64,000 bases of DNA from Streptomyces sp. NBRC 110035. Lineage in GTDB: Bacteria; Actinomycetota; Actinomycetes; Streptomycetales; Streptomycetaceae. The translations under genes were made by a program, and so were the position numbers. Each line of letters begins with the position of its first letter. The first letter of the stretch is position 1. The stretch covers positions 1 through 64,000 of the forward strand of contig NZ_BBNN01000015.1 of the NCBI RefSeq assembly GCF_000829695.1. The letters are read 5' to 3'. The notes below the pieces were generated by a model, which was given only the letters and a program-made list of their open reading frames with translations, did no database searches and was not told the DNA's origin. This document shows positions 1-6,990 of this stretch, piece by piece.

Positions 1-2
1 GC

Positions 3-431
3 CGCAACCGCCGCACCGGCGAACTCGCCCACTACCTCTGCTACTCGACCCACCCGACCACCCTGCAGACCCTGGTGAGGACCGCGGGGCGCCGCTGGAC
101 GGTGGAGGAGACATTCCAATCGTCGAAGGGACTGGCCGGACTCGACGAACACCAGGTCAGACGCTGGACCTCCTGGCACCGTTGGGTCACCCTCGCCATG
201 CTCGCCCACGCCTTCCTTGCTGTGGTGACCGCACTCGAACGTGACCAGCACCAGACAACCAGCGCACTGAGTCCGCTGACCCGCAACGAGATCCAGCACC
301 TGTTCACCACGCTCGTCACCCATGCCGCCCACGACATGGCGCACCGGCTGGGCTGGTCGCAGTGGCGACGACACCACCAAGCCCGGGCCAAGACCGCCCA
401 CTACCGGCGCCAAGACGCCCAGCCAGCATGA
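3..431 (+). CDS. IS701-family transposase, C-terminal part (open at left edge)
   Basis: The reading frame is open from the left edge and ends at TGA 429-431. The tail contains the block RRWTVEETFQSSKGLAGLD followed by HQVRRWTSWHRWVTLAML, which is the usual C-terminal signature of actinobacterial IS701-type DDE transposases, including the catalytic-region Glu of the EETFQ stretch. The N-terminal part and left end of the element lie outside the window. About 25 bases after the stop comes a CTAG (456-459), which fits the short YTAR target preference of the family, so the right end of the element is probably near 455-459. The element apparently landed on a PIN-domain gene whose tail follows directly. 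Family assignment is firm; completeness cannot be judged. Confidence 0.85.
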   Translation, partial: RNRRTGELAHYLCYSTHPTTLQTLVRTAGRRWTVEETFQSSKGLAGLDEHQVRRWTSWHRWVTLAMLAHAFLAVVTALERDQHQTTSALSPLTRNEIQHLFTTLVTHAAHDMAHRLGWSQWRRHHQARAKTAHYRRQDAQPA

Positions 432-458
432 AGATCACGATCTACGGCTGGAGTACTA

Positions 459-698
459 GACGCGGTCCCCGCGAACCTGGGCGAGGAGGCGCGACAACTC
501 GCCGAGCGCAAGTGGCGCAACCAGCAACTCGACGTACTGGTCCTGCACACCCACATCATGGCGAAGGCAGACGTCTTCGTAACAAACGACAAGAACTTCC
601 TGAAGCAGAGCAAGCGGCCACGCTTGGCGGAACTGGGAGCCAGGGTGATACTCACCCCTGCCGACGCCGCAGCCTACGACGTAGCCGAGTCGAGCTGA
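459..698 (+). pseudogene. PIN-domain protein, C-terminal remnant
   Basis: This frame has no start codon of its own and is open through the presumed IS boundary. It translates to about 79 residues including ADVFVTNDKNFLK, the acidic 'TND..F' motif late in PIN ribonucleases, and ends in a normal-looking C-terminus (RVILTPADAAAYDVAESS) at TGA 696-698. A perfect 13-bp stem terminator follows 3 bases later. The reading is that a PIN gene (VapC-like toxin or relative) was cut by the IS701-type element, leaving only its 3' third. No antitoxin is visible beside it. The PIN call rests on one motif and is moderate. Confidence 0.6.
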
Positions 699-701
699 TT
701 T

Positions 702-733
702 CCCTCCGCGCCCTGGGACGAGGGCGCGGAGGG
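702..733 (+). terminator. Intrinsic terminator-like hairpin after the PIN relic
   Basis: The arms CCCTCCGCGCCCT (702-714) and AGGGCGCGGAGGG (721-733) form a perfect 13-bp stem with a 6-base loop. It starts 3 bases after the PIN relic stop codon. There is no long U run, as is common in high-GC actinomycetes. Confidence 0.7.
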
Positions 734-846
734 TTGCAGTTCGGGTTGCATTCGTGGTCGTTCAGGAGGGTCCATCCGAGCGATCCAATGCCACTGCGCC
801 GCAGGTCAGAACGCCTGCGAACTCGCGCGAACCCCCTCACGAACAG

Positions 847-902
847 TTGGAAAGCGTGTTGGGGGCAACCCCTCACGAGTTCGAATCTCGTATCCTCCGC
901 CA
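847..902 (+). repeat. tRNA-Ser(GGA) 3' half, att-site copy 1
   Basis: From TTGGAAAGCG to the terminal CCA this reads as the anticodon loop (TTGGAAA, anticodon GGA), the 3' anticodon arm, the variable arm, a perfect T stem-loop (ACGAG-TTCGAAT-CTCGT) and the acceptor 3' strand ATCCTCC-G-CCA. The 5' half is missing: nothing upstream can form the D arm or the 5' acceptor strand GGAGGAT. A tRNA 3' half starting in the anticodon loop is the classic footprint of a tyrosine-recombinase attachment site. A second copy lies at 4701-4756. This is an attachment-site relic, not a functional tRNA. Confidence 0.85.
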
Positions 903-921
903 TTGCTCTCACCGGGCAATA

Positions 922-961
922 CGGCGAAGGCCCCCGCAGCAAGCTGCGGGGGCCTTCGCCG
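922..961. terminator. Bidirectional hairpin between att copy 1 and the membrane-protein gene
   Basis: CGGCGAAGGCCCCCGCAG (922-939) is complemented perfectly after a CAAG loop by the sequence up to 961, an 18-bp stem. It lies 20 bases after the tRNA fragment and 8 bases beyond the stop of the minus-strand gene at 969, so it can terminate both. Hairpins in the equivalent place after att copy 2 suggest these are the original tRNA-Ser terminators carried along with the att sequence. Confidence 0.75.
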
Positions 962-968
962 TTGGTGG

Positions 969-1169
969 TCACACGCCGATGGCCGCAGCGATCAGGCCGA
1001 GAATCAGGAACACGCTGCCTGCGAACGCCGAGCCTGCCACGAGGGCAGCGTCGGCTGCTCGTGTTCCGGTGCGCGTCTTCAGGATGAAGGCAGCTAACGC
1101 GACGACGACAGAGAACAGCAGAACGACCAGGAGCCACGCGAACCTCGCGGCGGGGGGCAGGCCACTCAT
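969..1169 (-). CDS. Small two-helix membrane protein coupled to the methylase
   Basis: A 66-residue protein with two predicted membrane helices, about residues 11-29 (AWLLVVLLFSVVVALAAFI) and 42-64 (ALVAGSAFAGSVFLILGLI), joined by a short loop containing KTRTGTR. Its start codon overlaps the stop of the upstream methylase gene by 4 bases (1166-1169), so the two are translationally coupled. I recognise no family. Coupling of a tiny membrane protein to a DNA-modifying enzyme is reminiscent of defence modules in which a membrane protein is the effector, but that role is inference. A strong hairpin follows the gene. Confidence 0.6.
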   Translation of the reverse strand: MSGLPPAARFAWLLVVLLFSVVVALAAFILKTRTGTRAADAALVAGSAFAGSVFLILGLIAAAIGV

Positions 1170-3688
1170 CGGGAGGTCCTTTCGGGGAAGGTGTCAGCTG
1201 AGGCAGGCGCAGTCGGGCCTTGGAGGGCAACAAGTCCGACCAGCTGCTCGGCAAGCTCCTTGTGCACCTGGGTAGCCGCCCACGCGACCTCCAAGTGCCT
1301 GGCGATCTGTTCGTCGAGCGCCCCGAGTGCCCCAGCGATGCGCTTCTGCTCGGACCATGTGGGCAGATACACCGGCAGCGCCTGGAGATCGGCTTTGCTG
1401 ATCGAAGGGACTGTGGTCTTCTCGGAGCGGCTCTTGATCCACTCGGTGGTCCGTGAGAGCGAGAGGTAGGCCAGCAGGTAAGCGGGGCACACCTCGGGCG
1501 CGAACCGGTGAAGACGGATCAGATTACTGCCGAACAACCAGCCCACCTGGCCCGCCCGCACGTGCGCCACAGGCCCCACCGTGCCCGTTCGAGCGCACAG
1601 GATGTCTCCCTCCTGCAGGGCGAAGCGCCGCAACCTCTGCGCTTTGTCGTACGGAACGGCCGTACCGCGCGCGTCGGCGACCCGGCGGTCGCGCAGATGC
1701 TTTGGCTGGACAACCGGCACCACGCCGCCGAGCACGTAGGCATCCTTCGGCAACAGTGACGGAGAGGGGCCGGCTTGGAGCTCGCACAACTCGCCGAGAT
1801 TCCGCCATTCCCAGTCATCTGGTGCGGTATCGATCGGCAGACCGAGCCCGCCGCCGAGTTGCCGGAACCCGGCAACTCGGGAGTCGGCCAGGACATCGGC
1901 CCGCCCAGCCTCCTCCCGGGACCTCAACAGAGCGCCGTAGGGATCCGTCAGCGCTTCTGCATCTACGTTCGGCCGCCTTGCGGGCCGCGCGTAGTCGGCA
2001 GGGCGCAACGAGGAGCCGGCTGCGTTGACGACGTCCCTCCGGACTGCCGCGCAAGGGAGCCGGGAATCCGGAAGGAACGCGCCGTTTCCGCCCGTCCCAC
2101 GCCACGAGTGGTAAGCAGCCGCGATAAGCGCACAGTCGTCAGCCTCCAGAACGGACAGCTTCCTGGATACCTCGGTCGCCAGGCCGGAGGCGTCAATGAA
2201 CAGAACCTCTCCCGAACTCCGTTCCTGCGCTTCCGGCTTGAGGATCCAGACGTTGACGGAGATCGTGGTTGCGCTGAACATCTTGGCCGGCAGCGCGATG
2301 ACGCATTCCACGGCGCCGCGATCCACCAAGGCGTGCCGAATGCGCTGCTCCTTGAGATTGGAGGAGGTGGCAGCGCTGTTGGGCATGAGGACGGCTGCCC
2401 GGCCGCCTTCGTTGAGTGACATGACCGCGTACTGAGGCCACGCCAGGTTGGCGTTGGACGCCGGCGGTTCTCCGTAGGTCCACCAGTCGGCATCAACCGG
2501 CACCGCAGGGACGTTGAACGGCGGATTAGTGAGAACGAGATCCGCCCGGCGACGCCGGTGCCCCTCCGTCCAGGGGCGGGTCGTGCCTGTAAGGTTCAGC
2601 AACTCCGGACGAGCACCATGCACCATGAGGTTCATGGCCGCGAGGTCGCGCGTCCCCGGATGGGCACTCCCGATCGTGACAGCCGGGATCCCTCCACCGG
2701 CCTCATTCCCCTGCTCCGGTCTGGCGGCCAATACGGCTGACAGGAGTTCGCCGCCCCGGCCGTTCGGGTCGTACAGGCTTTGAGCCGCGGAGCTCCCGAG
2801 CAGCGCTGCCAGGAGACGTGCGACACCTGGCGGGGTGAAGGCATCACGGCTTCCCAGCCCGGCCTCAAGCGCGTGATGGCCCAACAGCTCCGTAAAACTT
2901 CCGCGCCCCGAACTTTCGATCTTGTCCAGAAGGCGGACGATGGCTTGGGGGCTACGGGGGGCGAGGTCCTCGAGCCTCACTGCCATGGCACTGGTCACAC
3001 CTTGCGCCGCGAGAGTCTGTTCGACGTGCTGCGCGACTGCGGGCAGGAACCTGTGGATGTGCGTTCCCGCCTGACCCTGTGCGGCGGCCCGCCGCACCAC
3101 TGCCCACCTCCTCGGCTGGGCCCACCTCAGGTAGACAAGGGAAAACAGCAGATACAGGAAGCCGACTCGCGACCCCGAGCCCCATTGCCCCTCGTCCTGC
3201 TCGCGGAAGAGGATGTCGGCAGGACTGAGGTGCTCGCCGTCGGTCTCATCACCTGCGGTACCTGGGGCAGCCGGAAAGCCCTCCGCTTCGAGGTCTTCCA
3301 CGGCTTCGGCCTCTGACGCCGCGACAAGAGCCGTCCGAGCCCGGTCGGCGTACGTGGCATCTGCCCCCTCGTCATCCCGCCGCGCCCTCGGCGGAACCGA
3401 GCGTCCCTTCAGCCAGGTGAGCACGTCGGACAAGTAGTAGTAGTCGGTGCCACCGGCCCTCGTAGGGCTCGGGAAGTCCGTGTACCTGCGCTCCCAATTG
3501 GTGATCGCCGAGCGCTGCACGCCGGCCATTTCTGCGATGGCTGCCCGCGACACCAACTGCTGCTGCTGGTATTTCCTGATTCTCATGCTGCCCCGTTCGA
3601 CCGCGCGTACCGCCGCTGAAGCGGATTCGATGGCTGTGATGCTAGGGAGGGCAGTCATGTGACAGCAACTGCGCATTGTAGTGCTCAC
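1166..3688 (-). CDS. HTH - N6-adenine DNA methylase (HsdM-like) - HsdS-like specificity fusion
   Basis: A single 840-residue chain. Residues about 45-95 are a helix-turn-helix (SRAAIAEMAGVQRSAITNWE) followed by a short wing. The middle carries the N6-adenine methylase core of type I HsdM proteins with motif IV NPPF at about 387-390 (ADLVLTNPPFN). The last 200 residues resemble an HsdS target-recognition domain, with GWLFGSNLIRLHR and the closing coiled-coil region SEQKRIAGALGALDEQIARH. No HsdR helicase or nuclease is adjacent, so this is a modification and specificity unit without visible restriction. GTG 3688 has GAGGAGG 12 bases upstream; ATG 3586 (MRIRKYQQ) is an alternative start close to the HTH. 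The gene sits between two tRNA-Ser relics and overlaps the small membrane-protein gene. It could mark self DNA, act as a defence sensor, or be an orphan methylase. Confidence 0.85.
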   Translation of the reverse strand: MSTTMRSCCHMTALPSITAIESASAAVRAVERGSMRIRKYQQQQLVSRAAIAEMAGVQRSAITNWERRYTDFPSPTRAGGTDYYYLSDVLTWLKGRSVPPRARRDDEGADATYADRARTALVAASEAEAVEDLEAEGFPAAPGTAGDETDGEHLSPADILFREQDEGQWGSGSRVGFLYLLFSLVYLRWAQPRRWAVVRRAAAQGQAGTHIHRFLPAVAQHVEQTLAAQGVTSAMAVRLEDLAPRSPQAIVRLLDKIESSGRGSFTELLGHHALEAGLGSRDAFTPPGVARLLAALLGSSAAQSLYDPNGRGGELLSAVLAARPEQGNEAGGGIPAVTIGSAHPGTRDLAAMNLMVHGARPELLNLTGTTRPWTEGHRRRRADLVLTNPPFNVPAVPVDADWWTYGEPPASNANLAWPQYAVMSLNEGGRAAVLMPNSAATSSNLKEQRIRHALVDRGAVECVIALPAKMFSATTISVNVWILKPEAQERSSGEVLFIDASGLATEVSRKLSVLEADDCALIAAAYHSWRGTGGNGAFLPDSRLPCAAVRRDVVNAAGSSLRPADYARPARRPNVDAEALTDPYGALLRSREEAGRADVLADSRVAGFRQLGGGLGLPIDTAPDDWEWRNLGELCELQAGPSPSLLPKDAYVLGGVVPVVQPKHLRDRRVADARGTAVPYDKAQRLRRFALQEGDILCARTGTVGPVAHVRAGQVGWLFGSNLIRLHRFAPEVCPAYLLAYLSLSRTTEWIKSRSEKTTVPSISKADLQALPVYLPTWSEQKRIAGALGALDEQIARHLEVAWAATQVHKELAEQLVGLVALQGPTAPASADTFPERTSR

Positions 3689-3900
3689 AGAGGTGCGGCG
3701 CCTCCTCGAACACAGTTCAGCACAGAAAGCACCGGAGGATTGTCCTGATAAGTCACTTTATGAATCCCTAAAGCAGCCACGAATCGGGCCTCCCCCACCT
3801 CACACCCATGACTCATCTTGTGAAGCCCATCAACATGGATCGACCATCACCCAGCCCGGGGCACCCTCGACCTGACACCGCACAGCGATACCTCGCTTGC

Positions 3901-3928
3901 GATATACTCGATGCCATAGTTGATATCT
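3901..3928 (+). promoter_or_regulatory. vapBC promoter/operator candidate
   Basis: An unusually AT-rich stretch directly upstream of vapB contains TATACT (3903-3908), one mismatch from a sigma-70-type -10 box, and the inverted elements GATAT (3901-3905) and ATATC (3923-3927). The vapB Shine-Dalgarno AGGAGG follows. VapB-VapC complexes normally repress their own promoter at such inverted repeats, so this is the expected autoregulatory site. The 3689-3900 stretch upstream holds no gene that I can see; it would also contain the methylase promoter on the other strand. Confidence 0.45.
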
Positions 3929-3941
3929 CAGGAGGTCATCA

Positions 3942-4157
3942 ATGAGTCGCACTGTGATCGATCTCGACGACGAGCTGCTGGCCGACGTGGCTCAGGCGCT
4001 GGGGACCGGAACCAAGAAGGAGACGGTCAACACTGCTCTGCGCGAGGTGCTCGACAACCGCCGACGGGCTCTCGCTCTCACTAGGCTGCGAGCCGCAGCG
4101 GGCGAGGGCGCGTTCGATCTGAATGTCTTCGAGGAGAAAAGGGACTACCGGCGGTGA
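3942..4157 (+). CDS. vapB: VapB-type antitoxin
   Basis: A 71-residue protein whose first 45 residues read as a ribbon-helix-helix (MSRTVIDLDDELLADVAQAL, then TGTKKETVNTALREVL), the DNA-binding fold of VapB antitoxins; the remaining charged tail (FDLNVFEEKRDYRR) would wrap the toxin. ATG 3942 has a strong Shine-Dalgarno (AGGAGG, 7-base spacing). It overlaps vapC by 4 bases (GTGA at 4154-4157), the usual coupling that keeps antitoxin in excess. It is expected to neutralise VapC and repress the operon. It lies inside the island bracketed by tRNA-Ser relics, where it may help maintain the element. Confidence 0.9.
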   Translation: MSRTVIDLDDELLADVAQALGTGTKKETVNTALREVLDNRRRALALTRLRAAAGEGAFDLNVFEEKRDYRR

Positions 4158-4576
4158 GCGCGGCACAGTTCCTGATCGACACCAGTGCGCTCGCCCGATT
4201 CTTCCGCGACGACGCCGAACAGTACGGATGGGATCAGGCCGCCACAGCAGGGCTCATCGCGACCTGCCCTGTTACCGAGCTGGAGTTCTTCTACAGCGCC
4301 CGCTCCGCCGCGGACCGTGCGCGCGGCATCGAGGACATGCGGCTGCTGTTCGGCTGGGTGCCCGTCGATGACCGCGCGTACGACCGCGCCTGGCGGGTTC
4401 AGGAGCTGCTGACCCAACGCGGTCAGCACCGCAGTGCGGGAGCTGTTGACCTCGTCGTCGCCGCCACAGCGGAACTCCAGGGGCTGACCCTCCTGCACCG
4501 CGACCACGACTTCGGATGTATCGCCGCAATCACCGGTCAAGCCATGCAGTGGTACGGCCCGGTGTCCGGTAAATGA
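4154..4576 (+). CDS. vapC: VapC-type PIN-domain ribonuclease toxin
   Basis: A 140-residue PIN protein of typical VapC length. The four acidic residues of the metal site are recognisable: Asp9 in FLIDTSAL, Glu42 in CPVTELEF, Asp99 in AGAVDLVVAATA and Asp117/Asp119 in LLHRDHDF. VapC enzymes cleave RNA, often tRNA or rRNA, when released from VapB. The GTG start overlaps the vapB stop. With all catalytic positions intact the toxin should be active, unlike the PIN relic at 459-698. Confidence 0.92.
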   Translation: MSAAQFLIDTSALARFFRDDAEQYGWDQAATAGLIATCPVTELEFFYSARSAADRARGIEDMRLLFGWVPVDDRAYDRAWRVQELLTQRGQHRSAGAVDLVVAATAELQGLTLLHRDHDFGCIAAITGQAMQWYGPVSGK

Positions 4577-4700
4577 ACGAGCACCTGGTCTCGGTTCCGG
4601 TCTCATTCGCAGGTGTTCACCACAGTTCACCGAGCCGGTAGCCGCCGGCTCCCCCACAGGTCCGGACACCCGCGACTGGTGACGAACGGCCGAGCGAAAA

Positions 4701-4756
4701 CTTGGAAAGCGTGTTGGGGCAACCCCTCACGCGTTCGAATCTCGTATCCTCCGCCA
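4701..4756 (+). repeat. tRNA-Ser(GGA) 3' half, att-site copy 2 (degenerate)
   Basis: This is nearly identical to copy 1 from the anticodon loop (CTTGGAAAGCG) to the CCA end, with one G fewer in the variable arm (GTTGGGGC) and ACGCG instead of ACGAG in the T stem, which breaks one T-stem pair. Similarity continues just past the CCA (CTCACCGGGCA in both), so the repeat includes the original downstream flank. No 5' tRNA half exists. Together the two copies delimit about 3.85 kb carrying the methylase and vapBC. Confidence 0.85.
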
Positions 4757-4777
4757 GTGCCTCACCGGGCACGATGT

Positions 4778-4809
4778 CGAAGGGCCCCCTGGAAACAGGG
4801 GGCCCTTCG
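4778..4809 (+). terminator. Hairpin after att copy 2
   Basis: CGAAGGGCCCCCTG and its exact complement CAGGGGGCCCTTCG are separated by GAAA, giving a 14-bp stem with a stable tetraloop. It occupies the same position relative to the tRNA fragment as the hairpin at 922-961. Confidence 0.75.
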
Positions 4810-4953
4810 GCGTGGTGTGGTCGCGGTTTCGGTCGCCCTGGACGTTCTCGGACGCCGGCGGACCGGCTCGGGCGCGTCGCCCGTTCCGGGCAGGAGCGCC
4901 CGCCTGCCCGCGAAGGCCGGTGAGTTTCCGTAGCATGAGAGCCGTGACAGCCC

Positions 4954-5373
4954 GTGCACAGTTCCGCCGCGCCGTCGCCACCGATGTGGTGGCCGACGCT
5001 GCTGGTGCTCGGGCTGCTGGCCGGGTTGTTCGGCATGCACGGCCTCGCTCCGGGCGGCGCGACCGCCGTCACCGGCCCTCACGTCTCCTCCGGCCCTCAC
5101 GCCTCCTCCGCCGCTGCGCATGAGGACATGACGGGTTCGGTGAGCGCCGAGTCCGTCTGCCACGGCGGCCGTGACGGCAGCGGGCACGCACAGCATGCCG
5201 ACGCGACGTGTTCCTCCGGTGCCGTCGGCGCGGGCCCGGCTCTTCCCGCGCCGCTGCCCGACCCCACCGCTCGGGCGGCGTCGTCGGCCGGTGGCCACCG
5301 GTCGGCGGCAACCGACCCGGAGGGCGGTCGTGCGCCGCCTTCGCTTGCCGAACTGCAACTCCTGCGGATCTAG
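4954..5373 (+). CDS. DUF6153-family secreted or membrane-anchored protein
   Basis: A 139-residue protein beginning with one hydrophobic helix (TLLVLGLLAGLFGMHGLAP), which matches the opening of actinobacterial DUF6153 proteins, followed by a low-complexity His/Ser/Gly/Ala region with CHGG and CSSG cysteines. GTG 4954 is the first start after in-frame stops at 4936 and 4945; ATG 4984 is an alternative. No function is established. It is followed by the DUF305 gene in the same direction, an arrangement I associate with metal and copper loci; the His and Cys residues would suit metal binding, but that is inference. Confidence 0.7.
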   Translation: MHSSAAPSPPMWWPTLLVLGLLAGLFGMHGLAPGGATAVTGPHVSSGPHASSAAAHEDMTGSVSAESVCHGGRDGSGHAQHADATCSSGAVGAGPALPAPLPDPTARAASSAGGHRSAATDPEGGRAPPSLAELQLLRI

Positions 5374-5475
5374 GACAAGGCCCAGCCGTCCCCGCCCCCG
5401 GGCGTACGCACCCAGCCATGCCCGTGTCACGCCCCCGTGCGCGCGGCGACTCACCTACTTCGCAGGAGTTCACGC

Positions 5476-6057
5476 ATGACCAGCATCCGTTCCCTCGCCC
5501 GCCGCACCGGCCTCGTCGCCACGGCCGCGACCGCCGCCCTCGTCCTCGCCGCCTGTGGCGGCAACGACGGCTCCGACACCGGTTCCGGCGCGCAGACGTC
5601 GGCCTCGGCGGGCGCCGAGGACACCGCCGGCGCCCACAACGACCAGGACGTCTCCTTCACGCAGGAGATGATCCCCCACCACCAGCAGGCCCTCCAGATG
5701 GCGGAGATGGCGGCCGCCCGGGCTTCTTCCGCCGAGGTCGAGGACCTGGCCTCCCGCATCGAGAAGGCCCAGGACCCGGAGATCGAGACGATGTCCGGGT
5801 GGCTGGAGTCCTGGGGCGAGGACGTGCCCGGGATGATGGACACCGAGGACATGGACGAACTGATGAAGGCGTCCGGCAAGGGCTTCGACACGATGTTCCT
5901 GACCATGATGGTCGAGCACCACGAGGGCGCCGTGGAGATGGCCACCACCGAGAAGGACGAGGGCCGGTACGGGCCGGCCAAGAAGCTGGCCGGCGACATC
6001 ATCACCGCGCAGAACGCCGAGATCGAGGAGATGAACAAGCTCCTCGGCAGGAGCTGA
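5476..6057 (+). CDS. DUF305 (CopM-like) lipoprotein
   Basis: A 193-residue lipoprotein. The signal peptide ends in a lipobox (LVLAACGG, Cys about residue 25). The mature part is a four-helix DUF305 domain with two copies of the His-His motif, MIPHHQQALQMA and MVEHHEGAVEMA, plus Met-rich segments. DUF305 proteins include periplasmic copper-binding CopM; the paired His/Met motifs are visible here, the metal is inferred. ATG 5476 has AGGAG 7 bases upstream. It lies 102 bp after the DUF6153 gene, probably in one operon, and a long hairpin follows. Confidence 0.88.
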   Translation: MTSIRSLARRTGLVATAATAALVLAACGGNDGSDTGSGAQTSASAGAEDTAGAHNDQDVSFTQEMIPHHQQALQMAEMAAARASSAEVEDLASRIEKAQDPEIETMSGWLESWGEDVPGMMDTEDMDELMKASGKGFDTMFLTMMVEHHEGAVEMATTEKDEGRYGPAKKLAGDIITAQNAEIEEMNKLLGRS

Positions 6058-6067
6058 CGACACCCGC

Positions 6068-6128
6068 GCCGGGGGTTCGGGGCCGCGTCGCGGTACGGCC
6101 CCGGACCCCGTAGCCCCGAACCCCCGGC
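6068..6128 (+). terminator. Terminator-like inverted repeat after DUF305 gene
   Basis: GCCGGGGGTTCGGGG (6068-6082) is complementary to CCCCGAACCCCCGGC (6114-6128), a perfect 15-bp stem around a GC-rich, self-complementary loop. It begins 10 bases after the stop codon. Beyond it, 6129-6309 shows no gene. Confidence 0.7.
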
Positions 6129-6309
6129 ACGGGCCCGGACCCCTCGTGGGCCCGCACCCCGCGTGGGTCCGTCCTGCGCCAAGCAGCCCCGTGCCCCGGC
6201 TACGACGACGGTCGCAGCGGCGAGGGCGTGCGTGCCGTAGGGGCGCTTGTCGTTGTCACGGGCCTCCTTCGGCGGCGGGCCGCGGGCCGCGACCGGGGCG
6301 GCCGGAGGT

Positions 6310-6585
6310 TCAGGTTTTCTTGAGAGGGTCGGCGCGCAGCGTGCTCAGACGGCGCCGGTACTCCTCCTCATCGATCTCGCCGCGGGCCAACCGCTCGCGG
6401 AGGATGTCCTCGGGCGTGGGCGTGGGCGCGGTGGGGGGAGGGGCGTGGGTGTGCTCGTGGGGGGTGTAGAGGGCGCGGATGAGCAGCACGACGGCTGTGA
6501 TGATCAGCGCCCAGAACAGGACCATGCCGGCCGACATCGCGAACCAGCCCCATCCACTGACGTCGTGGTCGTACCAGAACATCAT
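6310..6585 (-). CDS. SHOCT-domain small membrane protein
   Basis: A protein of about 91 residues starting MMFWYDHDVSGWGWFAM, with one membrane helix (about residues 15-37) and a C-terminal SHOCT motif (EDILRERLARGEIDEEEYRRRL). SHOCT is a short oligomerisation module usually at the end of small membrane proteins in cell-envelope or metal loci. The frame is open further upstream to 6663, but the ATG pair at 6580-6585 begins at the conserved aromatic segment. Function is unknown. It faces the DUF305 gene tail to tail. Confidence 0.8.
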   Translation of the reverse strand: MMFWYDHDVSGWGWFAMSAGMVLFWALIITAVVLLIRALYTPHEHTHAPPPTAPTPTPEDILRERLARGEIDEEEYRRRLSTLRADPLKKT

Positions 6586-6990
6586 CGCCACTCGCCCGCT
6601 TCGGTTTGTCGGCGATCGGGGGCCGGACGGGCTCCCAGGGGCTTCCTGCTCCTCGACCTCCATTGTCCCTCCGCCCGGTGCGGCGGTCCGGGGCCGGACG
6701 GTCCAGGGCCGGTGGGCCGTTCAGCCCCTGTCCGGCAGGGGTACTCGTGCGCAGGCTGGAGAGTGCCCCCGTCAGGGGAGGCGAGAAGCCCGTGCCCGGC
6801 GGCGACACAGCGCGGCGTCCCGCCCGGGGCTTGGTCTCCGAAGACTCCCGGACCACCCCCTGAGGCGGCTCCGATCCAGCCGGCCGTATGCCTGCTCATC
6901 GCCTCCGGCGGGCCGACGGGCCGCCGCGCGCGGCTGAACGCATAGTCGGGAATCGGGGACAGGACAGCGGGACCGGACAGGAGGGCGCTT

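Noticed and set aside
847..902. Functional tRNA-Ser gene
   Set aside because: No 5' half, D arm or acceptor 5' strand is found upstream; likewise at 4701-4756.
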